Shown: positions 33,405 to 43,111, numbered from the stretch's first letter. The stretch: 64,000 nucleotides of DNA from Candidatus Pelagibacter communis (GCF_001179985.1 NZ_CVSI01000058.1:124001-188000); one strand, 5' to 3'. Program-made: numbers and translations. Notes: generated by a model from the letters alone, not told the origin.

Positions 33405-34085
33405 TTACTTAAAGTAGTTAATAAAATTTTGTCTAGATAGAGGAAAGTTAATATTGTTTGGTATAAAAATATTTTTTTTCATGTATTCGCTTAATAAAGT
33501 TAAAGAGTTAAAAATGTCTCTGTCAGATATATCTACATTATTGTCGTCTATTAAAAAATTAGGTACAATTAATTTTTTTGAGGATGTTTCAATATAATAT
33601 CTCTTATCATTTTTAAACATTTCGTATTTACAAAATTCTGCAATGTCTAAATCAAATCCAATATATTTTAATAATTTAAGTTCCCAATAAATATAATTTG
33701 TTTTCCAATTTTTATTGTTTAAAAGAAAAAAAAAATTATCTATTAAATTATAGATTTTTAAATTTTTTTCTCCATCTACTGTCAAAATTTTAATCAATTC
33801 TAAAGTAGATACAATACAATTAAGCTTTATTTTATCAGAGAAAAATTCAGACGTACGAGGTTTTATAATTTCCACTTTAAAGTAACCAAGGGCATTTTCA
33901 CTTTTCGAATGATACTCTAAATATAATTCATTACCTTTTTGCAAATAATTTTTAATCTTTTTAGATGTAGCGCCATAAATTATACCTGAACACTTTCCAT
34001 GTTTTTGTGTGTAAAAATTTACAATAATTGAATTTTCTTGGAAAGGAATTTTAGATAATAAGTATCCACTATCTGTCCAAATCAT
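33405..34085 (-). CDS. recO: DNA repair protein RecO
   Basis: A 226-residue mediator protein that loads RecA with RecF/RecR. The N-terminal OB fold starts MIWTDSGYLLSKIPFQENSIIV-like (WTDSGYLLSKIPFQENS, 3-19) with HGKCSGIIYGATSK (about 30-43), and the helical C-terminal part lacks the zinc cysteines of some homologues. It overlaps rnc directly (ATGA). The usual alphaproteobacterial neighbour era is missing between rnc and recO. Confidence 0.9.
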   Translation of the reverse strand: MIWTDSGYLLSKIPFQENSIIVNFYTQKHGKCSGIIYGATSKKIKNYLQKGNELYLEYHSKSENALGYFKVEIIKPRTSEFFSDKIKLNCIVSTLELIKILTVDGEKNLKIYNLIDNFFFLLNNKNWKTNYIYWELKLLKYIGFDLDIAEFCKYEMFKNDKRYYIETSSKKLIVPNFLIDDNNVDISDRDIFNSLTLLSEYMKKNIFIPNNINFPLSRQNFINYFK

Positions 34086-34747
34086 TTTATTTTTAAAATT
34101 CCTAAAAGTTTTTTTGCAGCCAACTGTTCGGCTTGTTTTTTTGAATTAGCTGTAGCAACTATACTTTTTGAGTTTTTAATCTTTACAGAAACTTTAATCA
34201 ATGGTTTATGTCTCGGTCCTTTGTTATCTATCAAATGATAAGATGGTAAAGTTTTATGAAATTTAAGAGAATATTCTTGTAATTTTGTTTTAGAATCTCT
34301 TTCAGATATAAGGCTATTGTTTAGATATTTTCGCCAATATTTTATTATAAATTTTTCCACAACGTCCAGTCCTTGATCTAAATAAATACATCCGATTATT
34401 GCTTCTAAACAATCTGACAAAACCTTTTTTTCTACACTTGTATTATTTTTAGAATTTTTTAATAAAATATAATCTTGAAGTCTTATATCATTTGCAATTT
34501 TTGCACATTGATTCTTATTAACAAGTGAAGCTAGTTTCTTATCTAAATCACCTTCTTTATCAGCTGGAAAAAAATTTAGTAAATTTTGAGAGATTATTAG
34601 ACCCAATACTCTATCCCCTAAAAATTCTAATTTTTCATTATTATCTAACGGGTCGTAACTTTTGTGAGTAAATCCTTTTATTAATAAACTTTGATTTTTA
34701 AAATTAATTCCTATTTTTTTTTGAAAATTGATCAAATTATTTTTCAT
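34082..34747 (-). CDS. rnc: Ribonuclease III
   Basis: A 221-residue double-strand-specific RNase for rRNA and mRNA processing. The catalytic signature is EKLEFLGDRVLGLIIS (38-53), with the second acidic pair in DCLEAIIGCIYLD (about 112-124). A dsRNA-binding domain fills the C terminus (DSKTKLQEYSL, then KKQAEQLAAKKLL). Length is normal. It overlaps lepB by one base and recO by four. Confidence 0.97.
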   Translation of the reverse strand: MKNNLINFQKKIGINFKNQSLLIKGFTHKSYDPLDNNEKLEFLGDRVLGLIISQNLLNFFPADKEGDLDKKLASLVNKNQCAKIANDIRLQDYILLKNSKNNTSVEKKVLSDCLEAIIGCIYLDQGLDVVEKFIIKYWRKYLNNSLISERDSKTKLQEYSLKFHKTLPSYHLIDNKGPRHKPLIKVSVKIKNSKSIVATANSKKQAEQLAAKKLLGILKIK

Positions 34748-35475
34748 TAATTAATTTTTTTAAAAAATCGGTCCACTCTTAAAATATTCTTCCAATTCAT
34801 GATATTAAAGATACTCCCTTCTTTAATATTAGTTGAAAAAAAAATGAATTGCGCCTTACCTACTAAATTATTTTTATGAACAAATCCTACGCTAGATAAA
34901 AATCTACTATCTTTTGAACAATCTCTGTTATCACCAAGAAAAAAATAATGATCTTTTGGAACTATGAACTCATCAGAATTTTGATAACTTCCATAGTTAA
35001 AATATGTAATCAAATATTCCTTTTTATTTAATAACATTTCCTTAAAAACAGTGGTATCTACATTTGTTTCTCCGCAATAAATTTTAGACTTATAGTTAAT
35101 TTTAGACTTTAAAATTTCAACATTATTTAAATATAAGTTACCATCAATAAATTGAATTTTATCTCCTGGAAGACCAATTAATCTTTTTATATAATCTGTT
35201 CTATTATCTGTCGGTGTTTTAAATACAATTACATCACCACGTATTGGTTCTGAAAAAAAAATTCTATTTTTAATGGGCCCTAAACTAAAAGGAAAAGAAT
35301 GTTTACTATAACCATAAGATAATTTTGTAACAAACAATCTATCGCCCACTAATAATGAAGGTTCCATAGATGATGATGGGATATAAAAAGGTTGTAAAAG
35401 CAGAGACCTTATTAAAATAGCTATAACTAGTGCATAAAATAAAGTTTTTAAATTTTCAATAATAATTTTTTTCAT
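34747..35475 (-). CDS. lepB: Signal peptidase I
   Basis: A 242-residue inner-membrane serine protease that cleaves Sec and Tat signal peptides. One N-terminal membrane segment (about 8-27) precedes the nucleophile S36 in PSSSMEPSLLVGD, and the general-base lysine lies in TDYIKRLIGLPGDKI near residue 96. The later GDNRDCSKDSR box is intact. It overlaps acpS by four bases and rnc by one. Confidence 0.97.
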   Translation of the reverse strand: MKKIIIENLKTLFYALVIAILIRSLLLQPFYIPSSSMEPSLLVGDRLFVTKLSYGYSKHSFPFSLGPIKNRIFFSEPIRGDVIVFKTPTDNRTDYIKRLIGLPGDKIQFIDGNLYLNNVEILKSKINYKSKIYCGETNVDTTVFKEMLLNKKEYLITYFNYGSYQNSDEFIVPKDHYFFLGDNRDCSKDSRFLSSVGFVHKNNLVGKAQFIFFSTNIKEGSIFNIMNWKNILRVDRFFKKIN

Positions 35476-35861
35476 TTTAATTTTTGTAAAATTACATAAG
35501 AGATAGAATGTTTTTTTTCATCTGATAATGACAAATGAGCTTTAAATTTATTTAACTTATATTTTTTTTTAAGTAAGTTCCTTACCTTTTGATTAAATGA
35601 AAAATATGGTTTTCCTTTTTTATCATTTAAAATTGATATATCTGAAAAACATAAATTATCTCTAAAACCACTCCCTAATGATTTAACAAAGGCTTCTTTT
35701 GCAGAAAATCTCTTTGACAAAAATAGGACTTTATTCCTTTTTTTTCTTAAAACACGATACTCTTTTGAACTGCAAATCCGATTTATAAATGTTTTATTAT
35801 TTAATAATTTTTTAAATCGTTTATTTTCGATAATATCAACACCTATACCAAATATTTTCAT
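35472..35861 (-). CDS. acpS: Holo-[acyl-carrier-protein] synthase
   Basis: A 129-residue phosphopantetheinyl transferase that activates acyl carrier protein. GIGVDIIENKRF (5-16) holds the magnesium Asp, and KRFSAKEAFVKSLG (about 49-62) the conserved Glu/Lys pair. Length matches AcpS. It abuts pdxJ, whose stop is directly next to its start, and overlaps lepB (ATGA). Confidence 0.95.
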   Translation of the reverse strand: MKIFGIGVDIIENKRFKKLLNNKTFINRICSSKEYRVLRKKRNKVLFLSKRFSAKEAFVKSLGSGFRDNLCFSDISILNDKKGKPYFSFNQKVRNLLKKKYKLNKFKAHLSLSDEKKHSISYVILQKLK

Positions 35862-36575
35862 TTATTTAATTATCTTCATAAAATTTTGTATTACCTTAGA
35901 TATACCAATTTTTGTACTTTCACCTATTATGAAATGTCCAATGTTGTATTCACTGATATGAGGGATTTTACACAAAATTCGTGTAGTTTTATAATCTAAA
36001 CCATGTCCAGCGTGTATTTCAATATTATTTATTAATCCAAATTTAGAACACTTCTTTATTTTAATAAGTTCTTTTTTAAAATCTTTATTATTCTTAACAA
36101 GCCTAGATATTTTTCCAGTATGTAATTCAACACACTTTGCACCAATTTTTTTAGAAAGTATAATATTACTTATTGACGGATCTATGAACAAACTGGTTCG
36201 GATTTTTTTTTTATTTAGCTTCGTTACAATCATTTTAATTATCTTATAATTTTTCTTTAAGTTTAAACCGCCCTCAGTAGTAATTTCATTTCTTTTTTCT
36301 GGAACCAAACAAACAAATTTTGGTCTGTTTTTAATTGCAATATTCATCATTTTTAAATTTGCAGCCATTTCCATATTGATATTAAATTTTTTTTTACATA
36401 AATCAGATAGATCTTGATCATTGATATGTCTTCTATCTTCTCTCAAATGAACCGTGATAGAATCTGCTTTAGACTTTTTAACGATATTTGCAATTTCAAT
36501 AATATTAGGATGATTTTCACCTCGTGCATTTCTTAGAGTAGCGATATGATCAATGTTGATACCAAGTTTTTTCAT
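35862..36575 (-). CDS. pdxJ: Pyridoxine 5'-phosphate synthase
   Basis: A 237-residue TIM-barrel enzyme closing the ring in de novo vitamin B6 synthesis. LGINIDHIATLRNARG (3-18), DSITVHLREDRRHI (about 36-49), the VPEKRNEITTEGGL segment (about 94-107) and EIHAGHGLDY (about 201-210) are diagnostic. It overlaps pyrE by four bases and acpS follows directly. Confidence 0.97.
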   Translation of the reverse strand: MKKLGINIDHIATLRNARGENHPNIIEIANIVKKSKADSITVHLREDRRHINDQDLSDLCKKKFNINMEMAANLKMMNIAIKNRPKFVCLVPEKRNEITTEGGLNLKKNYKIIKMIVTKLNKKKIRTSLFIDPSISNIILSKKIGAKCVELHTGKISRLVKNNKDFKKELIKIKKCSKFGLINNIEIHAGHGLDYKTTRILCKIPHISEYNIGHFIIGESTKIGISKVIQNFMKIIK

Positions 36576-37153
36576 CGTAAAAATCTACTACCTGGTTTTG
36601 TAATAGGTATTTTTTTTAGCTGGTCAGGCAAATCTTTTTTATTGTAAGTGGGAATTTTTAATTCTACCTGAGATATTATTTTATCTTTAATGTTTTCATT
36701 ATTAGATCTGTCTATTAAACAAGCAAAACCAATTAATTTAGCTTTGAATTTTTTTATAAGTTTCACACATTCTAAACTTGATTTTCCAGTTGTAATAACA
36801 TCCTCAACAATTAATACTCTTGAATTTTTCTTTATTGAAAAGCCTCTCCTTAAAGTAAATTTTTTATTAACTCTTTCACAAAAAATTGTTTCTATGGAAA
36901 GAATTCTACCTATTTCATAACCTACGATAATACCACCCATTGCAGGAGAAAGAATTAAATCTATTTTTTTAAATTTTTTTTTTACCTTTATAGCAAGTGA
37001 ATTTATGAATTTTTTTGAAAATTTTGGTTGGCTTAACAATTTTGCACACTGAACATAATGAGCTGAATGTAGACCTGAAGATAGAACAAAATGTCCTTTT
37101 AATAAAGCATTAGTTTTTTTTAAGACCTTTAAAGAATTTTTTAAAGAAAGCAT
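36572..37153 (-). CDS. pyrE: Orotate phosphoribosyltransferase
   Basis: A 193-residue enzyme attaching orotate to PRPP in pyrimidine synthesis. FVLSSGLHSAHYVQCAKL (22-39), SPAMGGIIVGYEIGR (about 74-88) and the PRPP loop VLIVEDVITTGKSSLE (about 113-128) are conserved. The only suitable start gives a 44-bp overlap with the 3' end of relA/spoT, in another frame. That is longer than the usual 4-bp overlaps here but leaves the conserved part intact. Confidence 0.95.
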   Translation of the reverse strand: MLSLKNSLKVLKKTNALLKGHFVLSSGLHSAHYVQCAKLLSQPKFSKKFINSLAIKVKKKFKKIDLILSPAMGGIIVGYEIGRILSIETIFCERVNKKFTLRRGFSIKKNSRVLIVEDVITTGKSSLECVKLIKKFKAKLIGFACLIDRSNNENIKDKIISQVELKIPTYNKKDLPDQLKKIPITKPGSRFLR

Positions 37154-38870
37154 ATTTTTTATTAGTATGTCTAATTATTTTAAACTTATACTGTCTCTGT
37201 TTTAGCTCACTTAAAAGTTTTGTAAAGTTTTTGAGATCAAAAATAATAAGATTAAATTTAAAATTTATCGAAGTTTTCGTTTTTTCCGTCATTTCAACAC
37301 TTGAAATGTTAATTTCATTTTCACCTACTAGTGTTGTTACATCTCCAAGAATACCTGGTTTATCTGGCAGAGAAATCCATAATGAAGTATTATATTTTTT
37401 GTCAATTTTTTTTGTGTTTTCTCTATACTGCCAATATTTTCTAATTGCAGATCTAGCCTTCCCTGTTTTTGTTGATGATAGCCAATGTAATGAAGGTGAA
37501 ACTTTTTTTGAAGTTATAATTTTAATTAAATCACCATTTCTTAATTCACTTTGTAGTGGACTTTCTTTTCCATTGATTTCACAACCTATTGCAGTATCTC
37601 CAACTTGTGTATGTACCGCATAAGCAAAATCAATTGGTGTAGCGTTTTTAGGTAATTTAATAACAGAACCTTTTGGGGTAAAACAAAAAACATTTTCTTG
37701 AAACATTTGAAGCTTAGTGTACTCAAAATAGTGTTCAGGATTTTCATTTCTCTCAATAATATCAACTAAATCTTTAAGCCAGTCATACTCTTTCCATGTT
37801 AATGAATTGAATTTTTCATTTGATTTATATTTCCAATGCGAAGCTATCCCTCTTTGAGCAAATTCATGCATTTGCATTGTCCTTAATTGTATTTCAATTG
37901 GTCTTTTGTTTGGACCTATTATTGCTGTATGTAAAGATTGGTATTTGTTTATTTTGGGTGATGAAATGTAATCTTTAAATCTTCCAGGTATACAATTCCA
38001 TTTTGAATGAAAAACACCAAGTGCCTTATAACAGTCACTTACATCTTCAACAATAACTCTGAAACCAATTATATCTGTAATTTGTTCTAAAGAGGTTCTT
38101 TTTTTTTGTATTTTTCTCCAGATAGAAAAAGGTGTCTTTTCTCTTCCTATAATTTTTACTTTTATATCAGAATTACTCAATGTTTTTGTAAATTCTTCTG
38201 AAAGGGAATTGAAGTTCATTAAGTTATTATATTTAATTTCATCCAATCTATTCTTTATTAAAGTTCTTGCTCCGTTATTTAATATTTCAAAAGAAAGATC
38301 TTCCAGTTCATCTCTTATTCTGTTCATTCCCATTCTATCCGCAAGAGGAGAGTAAATTTCCATAGTTTCTTGAGCTTTACGTATTTTCTTACTTTCATCT
38401 TTTAAATATTTAATAGTCCTCATGTTATGTAATCTGTCTGCAAGTTTGACCAATAGAACTCTAATATCTTTAGAAGTAGCAATTATTAACTTTCTAAAAT
38501 TTTCTGCTTTAGAAAATTTTTTTTTATCTTCATCAGCTATAGCCTGATTTTCAAAAACTGATATTTTTGTAACACCTTCGACTAAGTCAGCAACCTCTTG
38601 ACCAAATTCTTCTTTAATAGTTTGATAAGTTGCGTGAGTATCTTCAATGGTATCATGAAGAAGTCCTGTTGTTATTGTTGCACTGTCTAATTTTAAATCA
38701 GATAAAATGTCTGCAACAGCAACAGGATGATTTATATACGGCACACCTTCATCTCTTTTTTGTTTTTTATGAGCATTAAGAGCAAAATTGTAAGCCTTGG
38801 TTAGCGCTTGAGGATTTAAAAATCTGTTATATTCTTTTACTTTATTAATTAATTCTTCAGATTTAAGCAT
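37110..38870 (-). CDS. relA/spoT: Bifunctional (p)ppGpp synthetase/hydrolase, RelA/SpoT family
   Basis: A 586-residue stringent-response enzyme. The hydrolase HD domain is intact (HPVAVADIL near 47, GLLHDTIEDTH near 69). The synthetase domain follows (TDIIGFRVIVEDVSDCYKA, then NKYQSLHTAIIG and EIQLRTMQMHEFA). A TGS domain (FTPKGSVIKLPKNATPIDFA) comes next and an ACT domain (LWISLPDKPGILGDVTTLVG) ends the protein. Only about 40 residues separate TGS and ACT, so the helical and zinc-finger/CC modules of 700-residue homologues are missing. Both activities are expected; ribosome sensing may be altered. Confidence 0.95.
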   Translation of the reverse strand: MLKSEELINKVKEYNRFLNPQALTKAYNFALNAHKKQKRDEGVPYINHPVAVADILSDLKLDSATITTGLLHDTIEDTHATYQTIKEEFGQEVADLVEGVTKISVFENQAIADEDKKKFSKAENFRKLIIATSKDIRVLLVKLADRLHNMRTIKYLKDESKKIRKAQETMEIYSPLADRMGMNRIRDELEDLSFEILNNGARTLIKNRLDEIKYNNLMNFNSLSEEFTKTLSNSDIKVKIIGREKTPFSIWRKIQKKRTSLEQITDIIGFRVIVEDVSDCYKALGVFHSKWNCIPGRFKDYISSPKINKYQSLHTAIIGPNKRPIEIQLRTMQMHEFAQRGIASHWKYKSNEKFNSLTWKEYDWLKDLVDIIERNENPEHYFEYTKLQMFQENVFCFTPKGSVIKLPKNATPIDFAYAVHTQVGDTAIGCEINGKESPLQSELRNGDLIKIITSKKVSPSLHWLSSTKTGKARSAIRKYWQYRENTKKIDKKYNTSLWISLPDKPGILGDVTTLVGENEINISSVEMTEKTKTSINFKFNLIIFDLKNFTKLLSELKQRQYKFKIIRHTNKKYAFFKKFFKGLKKN

Positions 38871-38890
38871 AGTTATTTATATCACTTATT

Positions 38891-39442
38891 TTAATAAATT
38901 TTAATACCCCTAAGGGATTTAAAATTAAGATTTTTTAATAAATTATCTATAGATATGTTATTTTTAGGATGTTTCCATGTTTTTTCAATTTCATAAAGTG
39001 GTACTAAAACAAAATTACGCTTCAATAATCTTGGGTGAGGAATTTTTATATAATTTTTATCAAGTTTAATTCCTTTAAAATCAATAATGTCAATATCACA
39101 TGTTCTAGGAAAATTTTTTAATGTTTTTTTTCTTCCAAGTTTTTTTTCTATTATTTTTATTATTTTAAGCAACGATATGACATTTAGTTTTGTATAGCAT
39201 CTTAAAATAATGTTTAAGTATTTTGGATATTTTACATTTGGCCATGAGTTGGTTTCATAAAAATTAGAAATTTTGTCTATTAAACAGAAAGTATGTAATA
39301 AATAGCAAGCTTTATTAATATTATTTTTTCTATTACCAAGATTTGAGCCAATTCCTAAATAAACTGGTTCAGGATGATTTTCTAAAATATCTTGCTTTAT
39401 CTCTATTCCAATCTCTTCTTTTAATCGTTTGTCTTTTATCAT
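38891..39442 (-). CDS. folK: 2-amino-4-hydroxy-6-hydroxymethyldihydropteridine pyrophosphokinase
   Basis: A 183-residue folate-pathway kinase. [15 protein letters not shown] (28-42), the FYETNSWPN stretch (about 61-69), and the signature [14 protein letters not shown] (about 110-123) with [17 protein letters not shown] (about 136-152) are clear. The family core begins at residue 28; the first 26 residues lie inside smpB (74-bp overlap). No ATG closer to the core exists, so either the extension is real or a non-ATG start is used. Relatives in other alphaproteobacteria are followed by rpoZ before relA; rpoZ is not here. Confidence 0.92.
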   Translation of the reverse strand: MIKDKRLKEEIGIEIKQDILENHPEPVYLGIGSNLGNRKNNINKACYLLHTFCLIDKISNFYETNSWPNVKYPKYLNIILRCYTKLNVISLLKIIKIIEKKLGRKKTLKNFPRTCDIDIIDFKGIKLDKNYIKIPHPRLLKRNFVLVPLYEIEKTWKHPKNNISIDNLLKNLNFKSLRGIKIY

Positions 39443-39842
39443 ATTGTTTTTTACCTTTTGCTACAGCTATCTCAATTTTAGCTTTTCCTTTTTTAAAATA
39501 CATTTTAGTAGGTATTAAGGTGAAGCCTTCCCTTTGCATTTTGCCAATTAGCTTATTTATCTCTTTTTTGTTAAGTAAAAGCTTTCTTTCCTCAACAGTG
39601 TTATGGTTTAACATGCTCGCCTCTTTATAAGATGATATGTGAGAGTTAATCAAATAAAGTTCTCCATTTTTTTCTATTGCATATGAGTCGGCAATGCTAA
39701 CTTCCCCATTTCTAACAGATTTTATTTCTGATCCTTTTAACATTATGCCTGCTTCATAAATATCTTCAAAAAAATAATTGAAAGATGCTTTTCTGTTGAG
39801 ACATATTATCTTTAAACCAGACCTGGTTTTATTTTTCATCAA
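39369..39842 (-). CDS. smpB: SsrA-binding protein SmpB
   Basis: A 157-residue tmRNA-binding protein needed for trans-translation. [27 protein letters not shown] is the N-terminal core (about 16-42), with [10 protein letters not shown] (about 46-55), the [11 protein letters not shown] segment (about 86-96) and the basic tail [14 protein letters not shown]. Length is normal. It is coupled to dapA upstream (ATGA). No tmRNA gene was recognised in this window. Confidence 0.97.
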   Translation of the reverse strand: MMKNKTRSGLKIICLNRKASFNYFFEDIYEAGIMLKGSEIKSVRNGEVSIADSYAIEKNGELYLINSHISSYKEASMLNHNTVEERKLLLNKKEINKLIGKMQREGFTLIPTKMYFKKGKAKIEIAVAKGKKQYDKRQTIKRRDWNRDKARYFRKSS

Positions 39843-40723
39843 TTTATTAATTTTGCAATGTATAAAGCTTTATCAATTTCTTGTTTAGTTTCCTTTTTAA
39901 TATTTACCAAAGGAAGTCTTATATCATCATTACAAAGTCCTAGAACTTTTGCGGCATATTTTACTGGCGCTGGATTGCTTTCAATAAATAGTGCTTTATG
40001 TAATGGTTGTAAATTTTTATCTAACAACTCTGCTTTGGAAATATCTTTGTCACTGCTTGATTTTGATAATTTCTGCATTTCTGAACATTGTTTGGGAGCT
40101 ATATTTGCTGTAACAGATATAATTCCTACACCTCCCCTTTTATTAAATTCTAAAGCCAAACCATCTTCACCCGTTAATTGAATAAAATCTGGACCTAATT
40201 TTTTTATAGTTTGATCTAACCTATTAAGATCACCAGTAGCATCTTTAACACCAGCAATATTTTTTAGTTCAAATAATCTAGCCATAGTGTCTACTGTCAT
40301 ATCAATCACACATCTGCTAGGTATATTGTAGATGATAATTGGCAGGCTGGTATTATCATTTATTGCTTTGTAATGTTGATATAAACCCTCCTGTGTAGGC
40401 TTGTTATAATAAGGTGTAACAACCAATACTCCATCTGCGCCTGCTTTTTCAGCATGCTTTGTTAGTGAAACAGCTTCTTCTGTAGAATTAGAACCTGTTC
40501 CAGCTATGACTGGAATTTTTCCAGCTGATTCCTTTATACAAATTTCAATCACTTTTTGATGTTCGTCATGACTTAAAGTTGGCGACTCTCCTGTAGTGCC
40601 AGCGGGAACTAATCCGTTAGTGCCATTTTCAATATGAAAATTAATTAATTTTATATAGTTTTCTTCATCTAATATATTATCCTTAAAAGGAGTAATTAAA
40701 GCGACATTTGATCCTTTAAACAT
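39839..40723 (-). CDS. dapA: 4-hydroxy-tetrahydrodipicolinate synthase
   Basis: A 294-residue TIM-barrel enzyme for the first committed step to lysine and diaminopimelate. [20 protein letters not shown] (4-23), the [14 protein letters not shown] loop (about 42-55), catalytic Tyr in [15 protein letters not shown] (about 106-120), YNIPSRC (about 132-138) and the Schiff-base lysine in AGVKDATGD (about 157-165) are present. It heads the long minus run to recO; its start lies 41 bp from the divergent lytic transglycosylase gene. Confidence 0.97.
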   Translation of the reverse strand: MFKGSNVALITPFKDNILDEENYIKLINFHIENGTNGLVPAGTTGESPTLSHDEHQKVIEICIKESAGKIPVIAGTGSNSTEEAVSLTKHAEKAGADGVLVVTPYYNKPTQEGLYQHYKAINDNTSLPIIIYNIPSRCVIDMTVDTMARLFELKNIAGVKDATGDLNRLDQTIKKLGPDFIQLTGEDGLALEFNKRGGVGIISVTANIAPKQCSEMQKLSKSSSDKDISKAELLDKNLQPLHKALFIESNPAPVKYAAKVLGLCNDDIRLPLVNIKKETKQEIDKALYIAKLIN

Positions 40724-40764
40724 ATGACTTTATAACATAAATTATTGATTCATTTACTAAAATT

Positions 40765-42990
40765 ATGGTTAAAAACAAAAAAAACATCATTCTAATTATA
40801 GCATTTTATTTAATAAATTTTCTGTTTAATGCACATAGTGAGAATTTAATTATACCGAAGAAAAAACCACAAATTAGTAATGAAACAAAAGTTTTAAGCG
40901 AACTTAAAAGTGAAATATTACCTCTAAAAAAACCTCTGCAATCAAAAAATGAGGTCATCCAGAGTCAAAAAAGTGAGAAAAAAAAACAATTCACAGATAT
41001 ATTAATCCCAAAAAGTAAACCTTTAATAGTCACTAAAAAAATAGAAAACAAAAGTAAAACTTATAAATCAAAATTTTATAATAAAAAAGATCTAGAGATA
41101 GCAAGAAAATCAATACAGCTTATAGAAAAGAAAAAATGGAAAACCGCAATAACAGCTTCAAAGAAAGCAAAAGACAAATCTATTTATAATTTTATAGTTT
41201 GGAGATATTTATTAGAAAGAACTAATAATGCTGATTTTAGTCTTTACAATGAATTTTTGGAAAGAAATAAAAGTTATCCTAGGATAGGACGAATAAAATA
41301 TTTATCAGAAAAAAAATTGTCAACCAAAAATATTAGTCCAAAAAAAATTATTAAAATGTTTGAAGATAGTGAGCCCTTGAGTGGATTTGGTGAAATGATT
41401 TTAGGTGAAAGTCTTATCAAGACAGGTAATGAGAAAGAAGGTGTCGATTTAATTAAGAAAGGCTGGATTAGAGCCGATCTAAATAAAAGCGAACTAAGAA
41501 TTTATAAAAAAAAATATAATAAATATTTAGTTTCAGAAGATCATATTAAAAGAGCTGAATATTTAGCCTGGGAAAATAAATATTGGGATTTAAAGAGAAT
41601 GTTGCGATATTTACCAAAAGACTACCAAGCGCTTTATAATGCTAGACAACTTTTAATGAGTAGGTCTTATGGTGTTGATGCGGCTATCTCAAAGGTTCCT
41701 GAAAAGTTTAAAAATGATGCTGGCTTAAATTATGATAGACTAAAGTGGAGAAGAAAAAGAGGTAGAGTTGATAGTTCATTAGAAATTTTATTGAAAATAA
41801 AAAATAATAAGTATTATTTAGTTAGACCAGAAAAATGGTGGTTGGAAAGATCAATTATCGCAAGATCTTTAATATATAAACAAAAATATCAAACATCTTA
41901 TAAAATAGTTAATAACCATGCCCTCGATAAAGGTACACCAGAGTTTGCAGAAGCAGAGTGGTTAAGTGGATGGATTTGTATAAGTTTCTTGAATGATCCA
42001 ATAAGAGCTAGAGAACACTTTAAAGCTTTTTATGAAAATGTCGGTTATCCAATAAGTTTATCTAGAGGTGCCTATTGGATTGCTAGAAGTTATGAATCTT
42101 TAAATGATACAGTTACAGCAAATAAATATTATAAAATTGCTTCGAGTTACCCAACAACCTATTATGGTCAGTTAGCTCACTTGAAAATTTCAAAAAATGA
42201 AAAATTTAATTTGGAAAAAACAATGGATGTAGATGAAAATTACAAAAAAATATTTATTAAAAAAGATTTGTATAAACTTGTACATTTATTGCATGAATTA
42301 AACAAAGATAAATATACAAAACATATTTTAAGGTATTTGGCTTTGGATAATATAGAAAAAGGAAGTGAAATTTTGTCAGCTCAATTGGCAACAGATATAG
42401 GGAGGTATGATTTTGCTATACAAATTTCTAAGATAGCTTCTTATGAAAAAAGATTCCATAATAAATATAATTATCCTATAGTAAGCACTCCAAAATATGT
42501 CGGAGGTAGAAAAATACCTGATCAAGCATTAATTTTAGCAGTCATTAGACAAGAAAGTGAGTTTGATTTTAAAGCAAATAGTCATGCTGGAGCTAAAGGT
42601 ATGATGCAATTAATGACATACACAGCTAAGGTAGTAGCTAAACAGGCTAAACTACCATATTCAAAAACAAGATTAACACAAGATCCTGAATATAATATAA
42701 ATTTAGGTTCTCATTATTTAGCAGGCTTAATATTGGAATATGATGGATCATATCCATTTGCAATTGCAGCCTATAATGCAGGTCCTAAGAGAGTGAGATA
42801 TTGGAAAAAATTAAATAAAAATCCACAAAAAAAACAAATTGATTATGTAGATTGGATTGAGCTTATAAAATTTAAAGAAACAAGAAATTATGTTCAAAGA
42901 GTTTTAGAAAATTACAATGTATATAGATATATTCTTAATCAAGAACCGTTGGAAATAAAAGATTTTTTTGAAAATGACCCTTTGTACTAA
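40765..42990 (+). CDS. Soluble lytic murein transglycosylase (SLT type)
   Basis: A 741-residue periplasmic peptidoglycan lyase. A signal segment (NIILIIAFYLINFLFNAHS, about 6-24) is followed by a Lys/Pro-rich linker (about 28-100), a long helical superhelix like the U-shaped domain of Slt70, and a C-terminal catalytic domain. There the glutamate lies in LAVIRQESEFDFKANSHAGAKG-like sequence (RQESEFDFKANSHAG, from about residue 594), followed by GMMQLM and AAYNAGPKRV. It is a single plus-strand gene opposite dapA. It probably recycles or remodels murein during growth or division. Confidence 0.93.
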   Translation: MVKNKKNIILIIAFYLINFLFNAHSENLIIPKKKPQISNETKVLSELKSEILPLKKPLQSKNEVIQSQKSEKKKQFTDILIPKSKPLIVTKKIENKSKTYKSKFYNKKDLEIARKSIQLIEKKKWKTAITASKKAKDKSIYNFIVWRYLLERTNNADFSLYNEFLERNKSYPRIGRIKYLSEKKLSTKNISPKKIIKMFEDSEPLSGFGEMILGESLIKTGNEKEGVDLIKKGWIRADLNKSELRIYKKKYNKYLVSEDHIKRAEYLAWENKYWDLKRMLRYLPKDYQALYNARQLLMSRSYGVDAAISKVPEKFKNDAGLNYDRLKWRRKRGRVDSSLEILLKIKNNKYYLVRPEKWWLERSIIARSLIYKQKYQTSYKIVNNHALDKGTPEFAEAEWLSGWICISFLNDPIRAREHFKAFYENVGYPISLSRGAYWIARSYESLNDTVTANKYYKIASSYPTTYYGQLAHLKISKNEKFNLEKTMDVDENYKKIFIKKDLYKLVHLLHELNKDKYTKHILRYLALDNIEKGSEILSAQLATDIGRYDFAIQISKIASYEKRFHNKYNYPIVSTPKYVGGRKIPDQALILAVIRQESEFDFKANSHAGAKGMMQLMTYTAKVVAKQAKLPYSKTRLTQDPEYNINLGSHYLAGLILEYDGSYPFAIAAYNAGPKRVRYWKKLNKNPQKKQIDYVDWIELIKFKETRNYVQRVLENYNVYRYILNQEPLEIKDFFENDPLY

Positions 42991-42994
42991 ATTA

Positions 42995-43086
42995 TGGCGG
43001 AAGAGGAGGGATTCGAACCCTCGGTACAAGTTTCCTCGCACGGTCATTTAGCAAACGACTGGTTTAAACCTCTCACCCACTCTTCC
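42995..43086 (-). tRNA. tRNA-Ser (anticodon GCT)
   Basis: Minus-strand tRNA of 92 bases with a long variable arm, as for serine. The acceptor stem pairs GGAAGAG (43086-43080) with CTCTTCC (43005-42999), then G and an encoded CCA (42997-42995). The anticodon stem GTCGT/ATGAC encloses TTGCTAA, giving GCT. The T-arm GGTTCGAATCC is present. Confidence 0.96.
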
Positions 43087-43111
43087 TTATTTAACTGTGT
43101 AACTTGAAATC

